Assembly (NCBI GenBank): GCA_028564925.1
Contig: CM053030.1
Location: 373,080,945-373,144,944 of the forward strand
From: Lithobates sylvaticus
Taxonomy: Eukaryota > Chordata > Amphibia > Anura > Ranidae
DNA: 64,000 nt
Direction of reading: 5' to 3'
Under the pieces are notes generated by a model. The model was not told the origin of the DNA. It saw only the letters and a program-made list of their open reading frames with translations, and made no database searches. Below are positions 45,201 through 56,345 of this stretch, in pieces. Made by a program: the position numbers and the translations under genes. Position 1 is the first letter of the stretch. The number at the start of each line of letters is the position of its first letter.

Positions 45201-45600
45201 ATATATTACATCTCTGTTGCAGATAGCCAATTAGCTGTGCGGTAACCATTCAAAGTTCTAACAATGTTATGTTTGCACTCTGTGCCCCTTAGTAGACAGA
45301 AATACTTTTTCAAACAATTTGACATAAGTTCCTGTGTGGTAGACAGTCTTATCAGAGCACTTACTGCAGAACAGTTTTTACTCATGGCTCTTGATAGCAG
45401 TTATTTCTATCAAGTATTTCTCTCCAACTCTCCATAGCATATTGATTGGCAGCACTCTTTATCTGTACAACTCACTGCTAACAAGCCAAACTCATGTCCA
45501 CATGTTTCTGCTGGAGCAACATTGCCTCGTACCTTTTATTCCAATTTCAACAATTCAGAAAGTGCTGTCATCAGGCTCCAGAATTCTTAGTTTTTCTATA
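42297..45600. other. Gene-free DNA with a possible MITE
   Basis: No coding or RNA gene is recognised. About 42975-43460 looks like an abundant frog repeat with ends near TAAAGCCGAACTATAATG and GAAGCTCCACTTTAAC, but its inverted repeats are weak. A G18-20 run lies near 44262-44281, followed by ATCATACCAGACCCAAAG, a scrap of the foldback family. Confidence 0.5.
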
Positions 45601-45619
45601 TATTTTCTTAATAATTTGG

Positions 45620-45690
45620 CAGCTGTAAAAGCAGCGCGCAGGTGCTGACATGTTTTGTCTGAAAACTAAACTTCCTCAGAGTGGGAGTAA
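45620..45690 (-). mobile_element. PLE terminal-repeat scrap with degenerate hammerhead-like core
   Basis: On the minus strand: CTGAGGAAGTTTAGTTTTCA, then GACAAAACATGTCAGC. The order CTGAnGA, short stem, AAAAC, ATGTC parallels the hammerhead-like motifs of the PLE repeats. It is old and degraded. Confidence 0.45.
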
Positions 45691-46900
45691 CCAACAGGCT
45701 GCCTGGTTAGTATTCATGTCCTGAATTTATATTTTCTCAGTCTTGGTTTCCTTGAAGGTGCAGCAACTTTTAATTTCCATGTGAACAACCTACTGAATAA
45801 ATCAAAATTATATGTTGGGGAATGACTCCAGGGTCAAGGGTGGAGGTAGGAAAAAATGAAACCTGAATATGAGATATTTTTTACTCATTTATCAGCAGCC
45901 AATGATTGGAAATGTGTGAAAAGCCAGACATTCAAACATCCATGCTCCCTGGTTTTCTACTGTGCTTCTTTGGTGTTGGAGCATACAGAGGGTAAAATCC
46001 TACCAGGCAGTTCTAGGGTAAGCAGTAATATCTTTGCAAGGACTGTAGCTTGTTTAGCACATGATAGCACCTATAAAAGTATGAGTTGTATACATTGGTC
46101 CCTTAAACCTGGAGTTTTTTTTACAATCAAGCTAAGAATATGGACAAAGAAAGAACATGGTAAATTATCCCATGCCATATTCTGTAGTAGTTACAAACAT
46201 GGTCCAATGGGCTGTGAAAAATATATACTGTCCCTGGCCATGGCAACTGCTGTAAATGTCTACAGTGTTGTGGACATGGGAACACAAAGAGAAATCCAGG
46301 GATATCCACATGGTGTTGGCAACTTGATGCAGTACAGGAATAGTTTTGCTAGAGAAGTAATGATGTCTGGTTATTTGAGCTAGATTCCACTAACCTGAAG
46401 TTCAACAGCTGTACTGCTACGATTTACCTTTCAAATTTGGAGATATTTCAGAAGCTTAACATTACATTCTCACTGGCTGCTAAATACATTCCTGTATCCA
46501 GGAATTTAATAAGAAAATTATAAAATGCTGTTAGAACTGCAGTCATGTGCTAGTTTCATAGCATAGTTTAAAGTCATCTGCTCCCTCTCCCTTTTCACAT
46601 GAAGACACCTAAGGCATGCTGTCAACTATGTGAACTGAATATTTTAAATACATGGGCATCTTGGAAGTTTGCAGAAACAGTTGGAACAGTTGCCATGCGT
46701 AACTCATGCCAGTCTGTATGCCACTGCTGCTGTCACTACCTTTCTGAACAACATGGCCATCTGGATTGGATATGTAGCCCAAAACAGTGAAAATAGTACC
46801 ACTCAAATGTCCCCTCAAACCTGTGTCATTCAGATTAGCATGTGAATAGACTGTTGCAAGACACGCAGAGTCGGCTTCTCAAGCTCTAATCAGCTTCAAC
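45691..46900. other. Gene-free stretch
   Basis: A 175-codon frame at 45856-46383 (plus) has no domain, repeat or splice context that I recognise and is probably chance. Nothing else is supported. Confidence 0.45.
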
Positions 46901-47195
46901 AAAATGGTGGTCGTCTGCACAGAGACAACGACTCCCTGTTGCATAAATGTGAAAAAGATGGCTAAAAGATGGCTTATACTCCTGTTTTCCACCTATAGAA
47001 AACTCCTTAGAAGTGTTTCACCCTTCTCAGGACTTAATCTTAAAGGTCTCTATGATTAAGATCCATTAAAGGTTGTAACGCTTCTAAGGAGTTCTCTACA
47101 TGTGGAGAACAGGAGCTGAAGCCGTCTTTTACCCATCTCTTTAAACATTTATGCAACAGGGAATCGGTGTCTCTGTGCAGACGACCACCATCTGG
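46901..47195. mobile_element. Foldback MITE, about 295 bp
   Basis: ATGGTGGTCGTCTGCACAGA at 46905 is mirrored by TCTGTGCAGACGACCACCAT ending at 47192. The arms stay matched inward through CCCTGTTGCATAAATGT and AACTCCTTAGAAG to a centre near 47050, so nearly the whole element is a hairpin. Confidence 0.85.
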
Positions 47196-47918
47196 ATTGA
47201 ATGTTGCGTATAATGGGCCCTGGCATTACCTCTGTTTTGTCTACAGTGGCAGAACCTTCTTTAATTGTAGTAACCACAAATACATCTTTCTATATACAGT
47301 ATGCTAGAAAAAAGTGCACTTGGTCTACCATCCCTAGCTCTCCTAGCCTAAATTAAGCTAGAGCTGTTTATCTCCTCCTTAGCACAGGTTTCACATGCAC
47401 CTTGAGCTCCTAGAAGACTCCATTTGCATTTCTGGTCCCTCGTTGTTTGCTTAACTTTGACCTACGGCCTGTTCTACAACCATGCTTGCTAATTTTTTTG
47501 GTACTATGTCTGTCATAGTGGTTTTCACCTTGGCCTGTCTGACTATGCCATGTTTACCCACATGGGCAATGGTTAGCTAAATAAGATCAGATAATCTAGC
47601 CCCTAATTTCCAGGGGTCATCTGAATAGCTGATCACATACAAAAGCTATCACAAAAAGCAGTTTCCAAAAATGAAACTCACTATATACTACGTGGTCCAT
47701 TTAGTGTTAGCAGTGATGTGGCCCCTTTAATAGTGATCAACACAATATTGAATACTATTGTATAAACTAGATCAATCGATGTAAGCAAATGCACTGCTAT
47801 AATGTAAACTGTATGAATATGGTCCACATACTGTTTTAAATGTAAATATACATTAACTAACATACAACATATTTAAGATATTTTGGTCAAACATAGCTAC
47901 TTATAACAAAAGCACAAT
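47196..47918. other. Gene-free stretch
   Basis: AT-rich DNA with no recognised gene or element. Confidence 0.5.
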
Positions 47919-48180
47919 GGGGGTTATTTACTAAAGTCAAATCCACTTTGCACTACAAGTGCACTGCAAGTGCACTTGGAAGTGCAATCACTGTAAATTC
48001 GAGGGCGGCATGCAAGGAAAATATAAAACAGCATTTTAGCTTGCACATGATTGGATGATAAAATCAGCAGAGCTTCCCTCATTTCAGACCTACCCCTCAG
48101 ACTTACAGCGACTGCACTTCCAAGTGCACTTGCAGTGCATTTGTAGTGCAAATTGGATTTGCCTTTCGTAAATAACCCCC
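47919..48180. mobile_element. MITE with long inverted repeats, copy 2
   Basis: 262 bp from GGGGGTTATTTACTAAAG to CTTTCGTAAATAACCCCC, the same family and length as 1848-2109. It is flanked by AAT on both sides (47916-47918 and 48181-48183), a 3 bp target duplication. Confidence 0.9.
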
Positions 48181-48599
48181 AATGTCTTTTGGAAAAGTAT
48201 GATGCAGATAAATGTCTCTAGAGAGGCTTGTCTTTGGATAAACTTAAATTAAAGATATAAAATAATATATCTTCACACCTGCTAATAAATCTAGTATTTA
48301 ATAAATGTGCAGTGATACATTTTCTGTTGTTTTTATTCATGTATTTTTCTTTTCATGCTTTAACTGTATAAATTACACATTACACAATGCTAGAAATAGT
48401 CTAGAAGTGGCACTTATAGCACTTGTTGGAGCTTAATGTTAGTAGGATTAGTAGGATTAGTTAGTAGGATTATGATATTATATAATATGATATAATAGAA
48501 GTCAGGTGCTCCTGGTGTAGCAAAAGAACAAACTGAATAATGAAACAGTTAGTATATGAAATAACAATTTAAATATTCAAATTGGTTTGTGTGTATGTT

Positions 48600-49400
48600 G
48601 TGTGTGTGTGTTGTGTGTATCTAGTTAATGAGTGTATACTGTATATATCAGCGCTAAACTATCAATCTCCATATTGCAAAAAGAAAAATCTGCACTAGAT
48701 ACTCATTAACAAAAACGGAATTTGCAGGCACAGCATGGGGCGGTAAGTATAAAGAAGATGATGACTGTGTAAATCGAAACATGTCGGGTGGACCCTCTTG
48801 CAGACATCGCTATTGATTTATACATGCTATAAACGATCGACCTAAATGTGAGTGTTCATTTTATTTTTACAATTTAAATAAATGTTTTTTAAACTGTATC
48901 ATGCTATGCAAGTTTTTTATTTGCATGGCATTTGATACATGAGTTTCATATTCCTGCCTGATGATTGGATATCCTGTGGTAACTATCAGTGAATAGAAGG
49001 TCGAAAGCCCACCCTTTCTGAGACGGAACATCTGATCTTCATTGGGTTCAGTGTAACCAACACGCCTTTTTTGACTTGGGTGGCGTAAGCCCCGCCAGGT
49101 CATTGTTGTCTGGTAAGCCTCCTCCCTTTACTACGGTGGTGGTATCATCTTTCTGTCCATCTAAGTGTCATACCAGAGGCTGGATTTTCACAGTTTTTCA
49201 TCACTTTATACAGTTGAACTTTATGCCACATTACACACTTGGGAGAGTGTGAAGGACTAATCACTTCTTTGAATGAATTTAGTTTTTGCATGGTTATATT
49301 TATGGTATACTCCTAATTCACTTTTGTTCACGTATTTGAGTTATATTGTTAACACTTATATCCTCATTATGTATACACGTGTTTGATTTTTGCAACCCAA
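48600..49400 (+). mobile_element. Solo Penelope-type terminal-repeat fragment
   Basis: GTAAATCGAAACATGTCGGG at about 48772-48791, preceded by GATGATGA, resembles the hammerhead-like core of PLE repeats. The downstream sequence ends in TTTTTGCAACCCAAGCGCTA (49388), a segment I associate with frog PLE repeats from memory. No RT is left. Confidence 0.45.
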
Positions 49401-49591
49401 GCGCTACACTTTTTTCTGTTTACCAAGTTACGTAAATACAACAAAACATCAAAGAATAATTCAAAACACAGTTTAAAAGAAATGCATCCTCCATTCACCA
49501 GTGCCCAATCATATAGTATGGAGATGCCAGGCCACAATATAGTATATGGTGTACTAGAGTCCAACAGTGAGATCAATATCAAAAAGTCAAC

Positions 49592-50153
49592 ATTGTACCC
49601 CTACCATTTCACAAAGAAAGTGTAAACAATTGTAAAAAAAACACACAGACACCGTTGGGATAAGTCCTTTATTAATCCACTCTTGGTGGTATCCTGCAAT
49701 GGGTGATCATCTCTCCAGGGTCCAGCGATGGATGATCTCTCGATGATGTCCAGCGCAGCGCATCCTGTCTCCACTGGAGACACCGCGGGATTCCCGGCAG
49801 CCTGGTCTCTTAGCTGAGGAGGACTGGGCTGCCCGTCACGTGACCCCGCCCCATCTGACGCAATGGGAAACCCGGGCTTCCCCAGTGATGTACGGGTGAC
49901 CCCACCCCCCTCTAATGTAACGCAGGTTTCCGCTGCCTGGATTTCTGGCTGCCGGGATTCCTGCGGTGTCTCCCGTGGAGACAGGATGCGCTGCGCTGGA
50001 CATCATCGGGAGAGATCATCCATTGATGGACCCGGAGAGATGATCACCCATCGCAGGATACCAAGAGTGGATTAATAAAGGATTTATCCCAACAGTGTCT
50101 GTGTATTTTTTTACAATTGTTTACACTTTCTTTGTGAAATGGTAGGGGTACAA
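49592..50153. mobile_element. Foldback element with ~210 bp arms
   Basis: TTGTACCCCTACCATTTCAC at 49592 is mirrored by GTGAAATGGTAGGGGTACAA ending at 50153. The arms also share CCTTTATTAATCCACTCTTG, GGGTGATCATCTCTCC, GATGTCCAGCGCAGCGCATC and CCTGTCTCC with their mirrors. The spacer of about 150 bp (49800-49945) is GC-rich. Each arm contains an outward AATAAA within TTAATAAAGG. Confidence 0.88.
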
Positions 50154-50640
50154 TGTTGTTAAAGGGGGCTTCCAGATTCCGATAAGCCCCCGCCCGCAGA
50201 CCCCCACAACCACCGGGCAAGGGTTGTGGGAATGAGTTTTCAATGACTTTTTTTCCATCGGAAATGACACTTTGTGCAGGGACAGTTCTAAGCACTGGAA
50301 ACATGCGCCCCTTTACAGGCATTCTATACACACCCCCTAGGTACGAAATTTAAAGGAATATTACACTTTTATTGTTTCACTTTAAGCATTATTAAAATTA
50401 CTGCTCCTGAAAAAACTGCCATTTTTAAAAGTTTTTTTTTGCATTGATACATGTCCCCTGGGGCAGGACCCGGGTCCCCAAACCCTTTTTAGGACAATAA
50501 CTTGCATATTAGCCTTTAAAATTAGCACTTTTGATTTTGAATGTTCGAGTCCCATAGACTTTAATGGGGTTCTAAAGTTTGCACAAATTCTGGTGCAAAC
50601 CGAACCGGGGGGGGGGGGGGGGTTTGGCTCATCCCTACTC
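50154..50640. mobile_element. hAT-like frog repeat, right part, ending TTTGGCTCATCCCTA
   Basis: TTAAAGGGGGCTTCCAGATT and GATAAGCCCCC are shared with 62760-62820 and 63600-63640. GTCCCCTGGGGCAGGACC is shared with 23551, 24120 and 61670. The terminus GGCTCATCCCTA at about 50626-50637 follows a G-run. Confidence 0.7.
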
Positions 50641-51240
50641 CTTAATGACTGGCATAGTAACCCTAGATTGGTATAAGGCCAATGTGATGCCTGTTTTGAA
50701 AAAGAGTTCAAAGTCTTTACCAAGTAACTTCACACCTGTTAGCTTAACTTCTATATTTGTGAAGATACTGGAGAGTTTAATAAAAGACCACATAGATGAG
50801 TTTATGTTAGATTTTTTTTTTCTTTTTCTGAGCAATATCCAATATGAAAGACAGAAGTTGTCAAACAAATATAATTTCTTTTTATGATGAGGTAAGAAAA
50901 AAATGTAGAAAGGAGTGGCTATGGACATGGTATACTTGGATTTTGCAAAAGCGTTTGACACAGTACCCCAACACATGGCTAATGTGTAAGGTAAAGTCTA
51001 CAGGCTTGGAAAAATCAGTTTGTAATATAACACAAAACTGGCTCTCTATTTAGAAAGTAGTGGTTAATAATTCATACTTGAATGGTCTAAGGTTATTAGT
51101 GGTTTTCCCACAAGGCTCAGTGTTGGGACCTTTACTTTTTAATATATTTATAAATGACATGGGGTCTGGGATTAAAAGTATAATTTCAGTCTTTGCAGGT
51201 GACACTAAGCTATGTGTAAGGTAAACCAGATTCCTAGCAT
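50640..51240 (+). pseudogene. CR1/L2-like LINE reverse transcriptase relic
   Basis: A decayed plus-strand RT. Readable pieces in several frames: NFTPVSLTSIFVKILESLIK (the NYRPVSLTS...KILE region), LDFAKAFDTVPQHM (motif A, catalytic aspartate kept), FPQGSVLGPLLFNIFINDM (motif B) and SVFAGDTKLC (motif C, FADD changed to FAGD). Multiple shifts and stops lie between these. This is a CR1/L2-type clade, distinct from the L1-type LINEs elsewhere in the window. Confidence 0.85.
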
Positions 51241-51508
51241 CAGAAAGCCAGTGCGATTTGTGCTCATACTCATGCACATTGCACACCTACATTTTAATAA
51301 GCAAAAGGCTAATGTTATACGTATATATACTGTGCCAGTTGATTGCGCGCATATTTGTGCATTAGCACGTGTAAATACCAATTAGCACTTGCACCCAGTG
51401 GCCTATTTAAACTGGTCTATCACTATGAGCAGTTGCTGAATGGTCTTCTGCTTGTTCCTGTGTTCCCGAAACCTTAACTTCTGTAGCTGATTACCCGTGC
51501 ATTACCTA

Positions 51509-53144
51509 GCTTGCCTTTGGACTTGGCTTCTGCTCTTGCTCTAATTCTGTTACCTAACTACTTCGACCTCGGCCTGTTTACTGGACCTGGTATTGGAGAG
51601 TGTATATGGAGGTTTTCTATTTCTTTTTTTTTTCTCTGTTGGTTGAACTGGATGGACTTGTGTTTGTTTTTGAACCAGATTAACTATGTAACTATTTAAC
51701 TATGTAATGTGATTTACAGCATCCACATATGTGGAAAATATTTAAAAGCAAAGACCATAATGCAGCAGATTCAAAAAACAGCTGTTTATCATATAAAAAT
51801 GTGCTCTTATATATAAAGAAACATAAAAAACTGAATCCAAGACAGCAGAATGATTTCTGGTTCGGGCATGAGTCTAATGTGGAGGTGACCAGGAGAGGAA
51901 GGGAGGGGAAAAAGAAATGTAAAAGGGTTAGCAATCCAGATGCAACTGAGGTGGTTAGAGACATGGAAGAGGAAAAGAGCAAGGGAGTGGTGGATGAAAG
52001 CACATGGAGGCTATCCCCACACCCACACCCCATGTAAATAGGAAAAATAAAATCAGGAAACAATGGCTCTGAATTGTTGGCATCCCAAGAAAATTATACA
52101 GATCGCCCATTTCATTATTTTAATATTAATCTTTGATTGTATTTTATTAAATGTTTTTGTACATGGCTGAAGTTCTGCTTTAAAGAATTTCACAAGAAAG
52201 TGGTTGTTTTTATATGGAAATGCTGACGTTTTTGCCTTACTATTTTCTTTCTTGGCTAAATGCATTATGGCCTTTCCCAGTACCCTACTATCCCTTCAGA
52301 GAGAAAAGGACTTGGACGCCTATTCCAGAGCGGCTTAGCCCGTTTTGGCGCCCTCTCTTTACCTCTGCACGCTCTGCGTGATGTTGGTGTGGACTTCCGG
52401 CAGGGTACATATACCATGGGAAGCAGCTTTGTTTCACCTCTGTTTTCCTCTCATCTGCATACACATGCTCTTGCAATATGATTCCAGTCATCACTTGTTG
52501 TTTTTTTCCCTTATTGGGCCACTATAGGTTTCCTTGGTGCTTACACTTTTTTCTACTATATATTATGGTGAGTAACAATTATTTACCACCACTCCTATGC
52601 ACCCAGGTACTTCTTATAACTACGCACTCAGTTCCACTGTTTTTGACATTCTTTGGGGCCTTGGTTTCATCATACATTCACTATTCAACATTCACTATTC
52701 AAACTCACTTTAGTTTCTTTAACTTTTTTATTTCTGGTTTTCATTCAATTCACCACTTTTTTCATTCCATTATTTTTTCCTTTATTATTTTTGTTTTTTG
52801 GATATTTCAGGTCTTCCCTCTTTTCACATATGCTTGCCCGCTGCTATGTGTGCTGACTTTCTTTGCTGCCGGACCATCACCTCAGCTCCCATGCCAGATA
52901 TTTCCGCCATGTCCTCTGTTCCATACCCATGGGGCTGGTCTATAGGGCTGTCTCGCCAGGTACGGTGGGGGTGCATCCATTGTGTTTTGCTTTCTTATTT
53001 TTTGCCATTTCTTCATTTTCCACCTCATCTCTCCCTTCCACTTATGGTTCCACAGCGTTTTCTGGTTATATATTTTCCAGATGCAACTAGACGTACCCCG
53101 CATTGCTGTATAATAATCTCCTGATGAGTGGAGGGTTCCACGAA
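51509..53144. repeat. Tandem duplication, copy 1 (1,636 bp)
   Basis: From GCTTGCCTTTGGACTTGGC to a hammerhead-like CTGATGAGTGGAGGG...CACGAA. It is followed directly by copy 2, starting with the same GCTTGCC. At 51640-51712 it contains a CR1/L2-type LINE 3' tail (GAACTGGATGGACTTGTG, AACTATGTAACTATTTAAC). Short frames in it are not genes. Confidence 0.95.
53118..53144 (+). ncRNA. Hammerhead-like motif truncated at the duplication junction
   Basis: CTCCTGATGAGTGGAGGGTT then CCACGAA: a canonical CTGATGA box and a GTGGA/TCCAC stem II. The sequence is cut within the GAAA box and joined to copy 2. Confidence 0.7.
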
Positions 53145-54762
53145 GCTTGCCTTTGGACTTGGCTTCTGCTCTTGCTCTAATTCTGTTACCTAACTACTTC
53201 GACCTCGGCCTGTTTACTGGACCTGGTATTGGAGAGTGTATATGGAGGTTTTCTATTTCTTTTTTTTTCTCTGTTGGTTGAACTGGATGGACTTGTGTTT
53301 GTTTTTGAACCAGATTAACTATGTAACTATTTAACTATGTAATGTGATTTACAGCATCCACATATGTGGAAAATATTTAAAAGCAAAGACCATAATGCAG
53401 CAGATTCAAAAAACAGCTGTTTATCATATAAAAATGTGCTCTTATATATAAAGAAACATAAAAAACTGAATCCAAGACAGCAGAATGATTTCTGGTTCGG
53501 GCATGTGTCTAATGTGGAGGTGACCAGGAGAGGAAGGGAGGGGAAAAAGAAATGTAAAAGGGTTAGCAATCCAGATGCAACTGAGGTGGTTAGAGACATG
53601 GAAGAGGAAAAGAGCAAGGGAGTGGTGGATGAAAGCACATGGAGGCTATCCCCACACCCACACCCCATGTAAATAGGAAAAATAAAATCAGGAAACAATG
53701 GCTCTGAATTGTTGGCATCCCAAGAAAATTATACAGATCGCCCATTTCATTATTTTAATATTAATCTTTAAATTGTATTTTATTAAATGTTTTTGTACAT
53801 GGCTGAAGTTCTGCTTTAAAGAATTTCACAAGAAAGTGGTTGTTTTTATATGGAAATGCTGACGTTTTTGCCTTACTATTTTCTTTCTTGGCTAAATGCA
53901 TTATGGCCTTTCCCACTACCCTACTATCCCTTCAGAGAGAAAAGGACTTGGACGCCTATTCCAGAGCGGCTTAGCCCGTTTTGGCGCCCTCTCTTTACCT
54001 CTGCACGCTCTGCGTGATGTTGGTGTGGACTTCCGGCAGGGTACATATACCATGGGAAGCAGCTTTGTTTCACCTCTGTTTTCCTCTCATCTGCATACAC
54101 ATGCTCTTGCAATATGATTCCAGTCATCACTTGTTGTTTTTTTCCCTTATTGGGCCACTATAGGTTTCCTTGGTGCTTACACTTTTTTCTACTATATATT
54201 ATGGTGAGTAACAATTATTTACCACCACTCCTATGCACCCAGGTACTTCTTATAACTACGCACTCAGTTCCACTGTTTTTGACATTCTTTGGGGCCTTGG
54301 TTTCATCATACATTCACTATTCAACATTCACTATTCAAACTCACTTTAGTTTCTTTAACTTTTTTATTTCTGGTTTTCATTCAATTCACCACTTTTTTCA
54401 TTCCATTATTTTGTCCTTTATTATTTTTGTTTTTTGGATATTTCAGGTCTTCCCTCTTTTCACATATGCTTGCCCGCTGCTATGTGTGCTGACTTTCTTT
54501 GCTGCCGGACCATCACCTCAGCTCCCATGCCAGATATTTCCGCCATGTCCTCTGTTCCATACCCATGGGGCTGGTCTATAGGGCTGTCTCGCCAGGTACG
54601 GTGGGGGTGCATCCATTGTGTTTTGCTTTCTTATTTTTTGCCATTTCTTCATTTTCCACCTCATCTCTCCCTTCCACTTATGGCACAGTTTTCTGGTTAT
54701 ATATTTTCCAGATGCAACTAGACGTACCCCGCATTGCTCCGATGAGTGGAGGGTTCCACGAA
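53145..54762. repeat. Tandem duplication, copy 2 (about 1,618 bp)
   Basis: More than 99% identical by eye to 51509-53144. Differences include GCATGTGTCT for GCATGAGTCT, CCCACTAC for CCCAGTAC, TTTTGTCC for TTTTTTCC and a few short indels near its right end. These make it a real second copy and not a copied read. It runs on into the intact hammerhead-like motif. Confidence 0.95.
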
Positions 54763-54771
54763 ACGCGTAGA
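54737..54771 (+). ncRNA. Hammerhead-ribozyme-like motif, PLE type
   Basis: CTCCGATGAGTGGAGGGTT, then CCACGAAACGCGTAGAGC. The layout is a CCGATGA core box (the truncated copy at 53118 has the canonical CTGATGA), a perfect GTGGA/TCCAC stem II, GAAA, then a minimal stem III with GTA as possible cleavage triplet. The next 100 bp (AGAGCTTTCC...CATCTGGATACCC) parallels the PLE repeat at 7500-7580 on its minus strand, so this is a PLE terminal repeat on the plus strand. Confidence 0.65.
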
Positions 54772-55368
54772 GCTTTCCTAGATGCGACGTCACCCTCATT
54801 TTTATATCATCTGGATACCCATGGGGTTTTCCAGAAAAATTATGGATTTTATATATATAATTTTTATTGCCCACGTGGAACTAGGGAGGATTAAACGTGT
54901 TAATAAGAAGCATTATATGTATTATTATGTGTATTTATGATATGTTATACATTCATGATCGAATTGTTATGAATTGATTTTTATATATATATCTATTGAA
55001 TTAAAAACCATTATAATGTATTCTATCTGGTTGTAGCCAATGCCTCATTCAAAGTCCCGACCCCTTTTCTCTCTGAACCAATAGTTAGGGATGGAGGTAC
55101 CTGACAGTTAGTGGTCATAACCTCATTTAAAGTCCCACCCCGCTCTTTTTTACCCTACTATCCCTAATACTACAAGCAGAATAGACTTCAAAGGGCCAAA
55201 CCACCCAGTGACTTGTTATATCTCTCATGGAATCCATGGGGAATGTAAATCCAGGTTTCAACTCTCTCTATCCTTACTGTGCAAATTCTCAATTTTCAAA
55301 TGTATAATAATCTCAGATAAAACCCACTACTAATGGCCATAGTAGGTGGGTTAACTTGAAAACTTATC
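54772..55368. other. End of PLE-type repeat, then gene-free DNA
   Basis: AT-rich tail to about 55010, then two loosely similar segments (GCCTCATTCAAAGTCCCGAC near 55042, ACCTCATTTAAAGTCCCACC near 55129). No gene. Confidence 0.5.
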
Positions 55369-55499
55369 AAGATCTCCCTACTGGTGCCTGCGGTGAGCTC
55401 CTGCAAATAGAGAGCACACCCGGAGCCTCACCCGTCCACCAGTACATTACCGACCCCATCGGGGGCCCTTAACATCCCCCAGACTGCCAGGACTCAGTG

Positions 55500-56180
55500 T
55501 GGGATCGCGGGCGCGCCATTCGCGGAGCTCCGGCCGCCCGGCAGGATAGGCCGCGGCTTCGGCCTACTGTGGAGAGCAGCGGCCATCTTGCTCCACCCGG
55601 AGACCGGGCCGGCGCCATCCCCGGCGGATTAACCAGCCCTGGGTCAGATCTCCACTCTCCCTGACCACCGGAGACATCCAGCCTGCCACCTGGGGCCCGA
55701 ATTAGTCCCTGTGTCACCCTAGGAAACCAGCCGGAGGGACCTGGTAAGTGACGGCGGCCATTTTTGTACACCCGACGGCCTCTCCTGGGCCCAATCCGAC
55801 CCCATCCACCCCCAAGATCAAGCCAGACTGGTCAATAGAGATCCCCAAAGGGGATATTAAAGGAGCATCCACCCCTACCTGGCCCCATTTTCAGCCTTGG
55901 CCCCAGGACTGGTGACCTAGAGTGGCGGCCATCTTGCTACACCTCAGCAGCCCACACCTCTGGGCCCCAGCCTAGCCTCACTAACCCCGGGACATCCTGA
56001 CCTAGCAGACTGTGGCCATCGGCGGGGACACCCACAAACATCTACCCCCATCAGTACGCGGGCTGCAGAAACGGCCCCAGAAACCACGAAAGGCGGCCAT
56101 CTTGCTCCACCCAAGCTGCTGTATGCACACACGCTCCTAGTCCCCCTCACCCCTATGTACCTGAATAACTACCTACACAG
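55500..56180 (+). promoter_or_regulatory. LINE 5' UTR: four ~170 bp promoter monomers with CGGCCATCTTG motif
   Basis: GGCCATCTTG or a variant falls at 55581, 55757, 55927 and 56095 (spacing 176, 170, 168), each time after a CGGC and before CTCCACC or TACACC. CTGGGCCC words recur about 40 bp downstream of the second and third copies. CGGCCATCTTG is the reverse of a YY1-type site (CAAGATGGCCG). Mouse L1 promoters are also built of monomers, and human L1 carries a YY1 site near its 5' end. Confidence 0.7.
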
Positions 56181-56345
56181 CCACGGAAGTAGTCCAGCAG
56201 GATCAGCGCCCACCTTTGGCCCCCGTCCGTACAACTCTGCAGTGAAACGTGACGATCATGTCTGGCTAAAGAAATGAGCTGCTGAGCCCCGTGACCGCCC
56301 GTAGCAGACAGGCTATACTTCAGCCACCGCACATCCCTGGAAAGC

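Noticed and set aside
45856-46383. 175-codon frame as a possible host gene
   Set aside because: No recognisable family, composition or neighbouring exons; a chance frame of this length is plausible.
51509-54762. Assembly duplication
   Set aside because: The two copies differ by several substitutions and indels, which a duplicated contig end would not normally show; not fully excluded.
51729-54894. Paired frames of 102, 123 and 155 codons occurring twice
   Set aside because: They repeat only because the DNA is tandemly duplicated; there are no domains, and the frames overlap on both strands.
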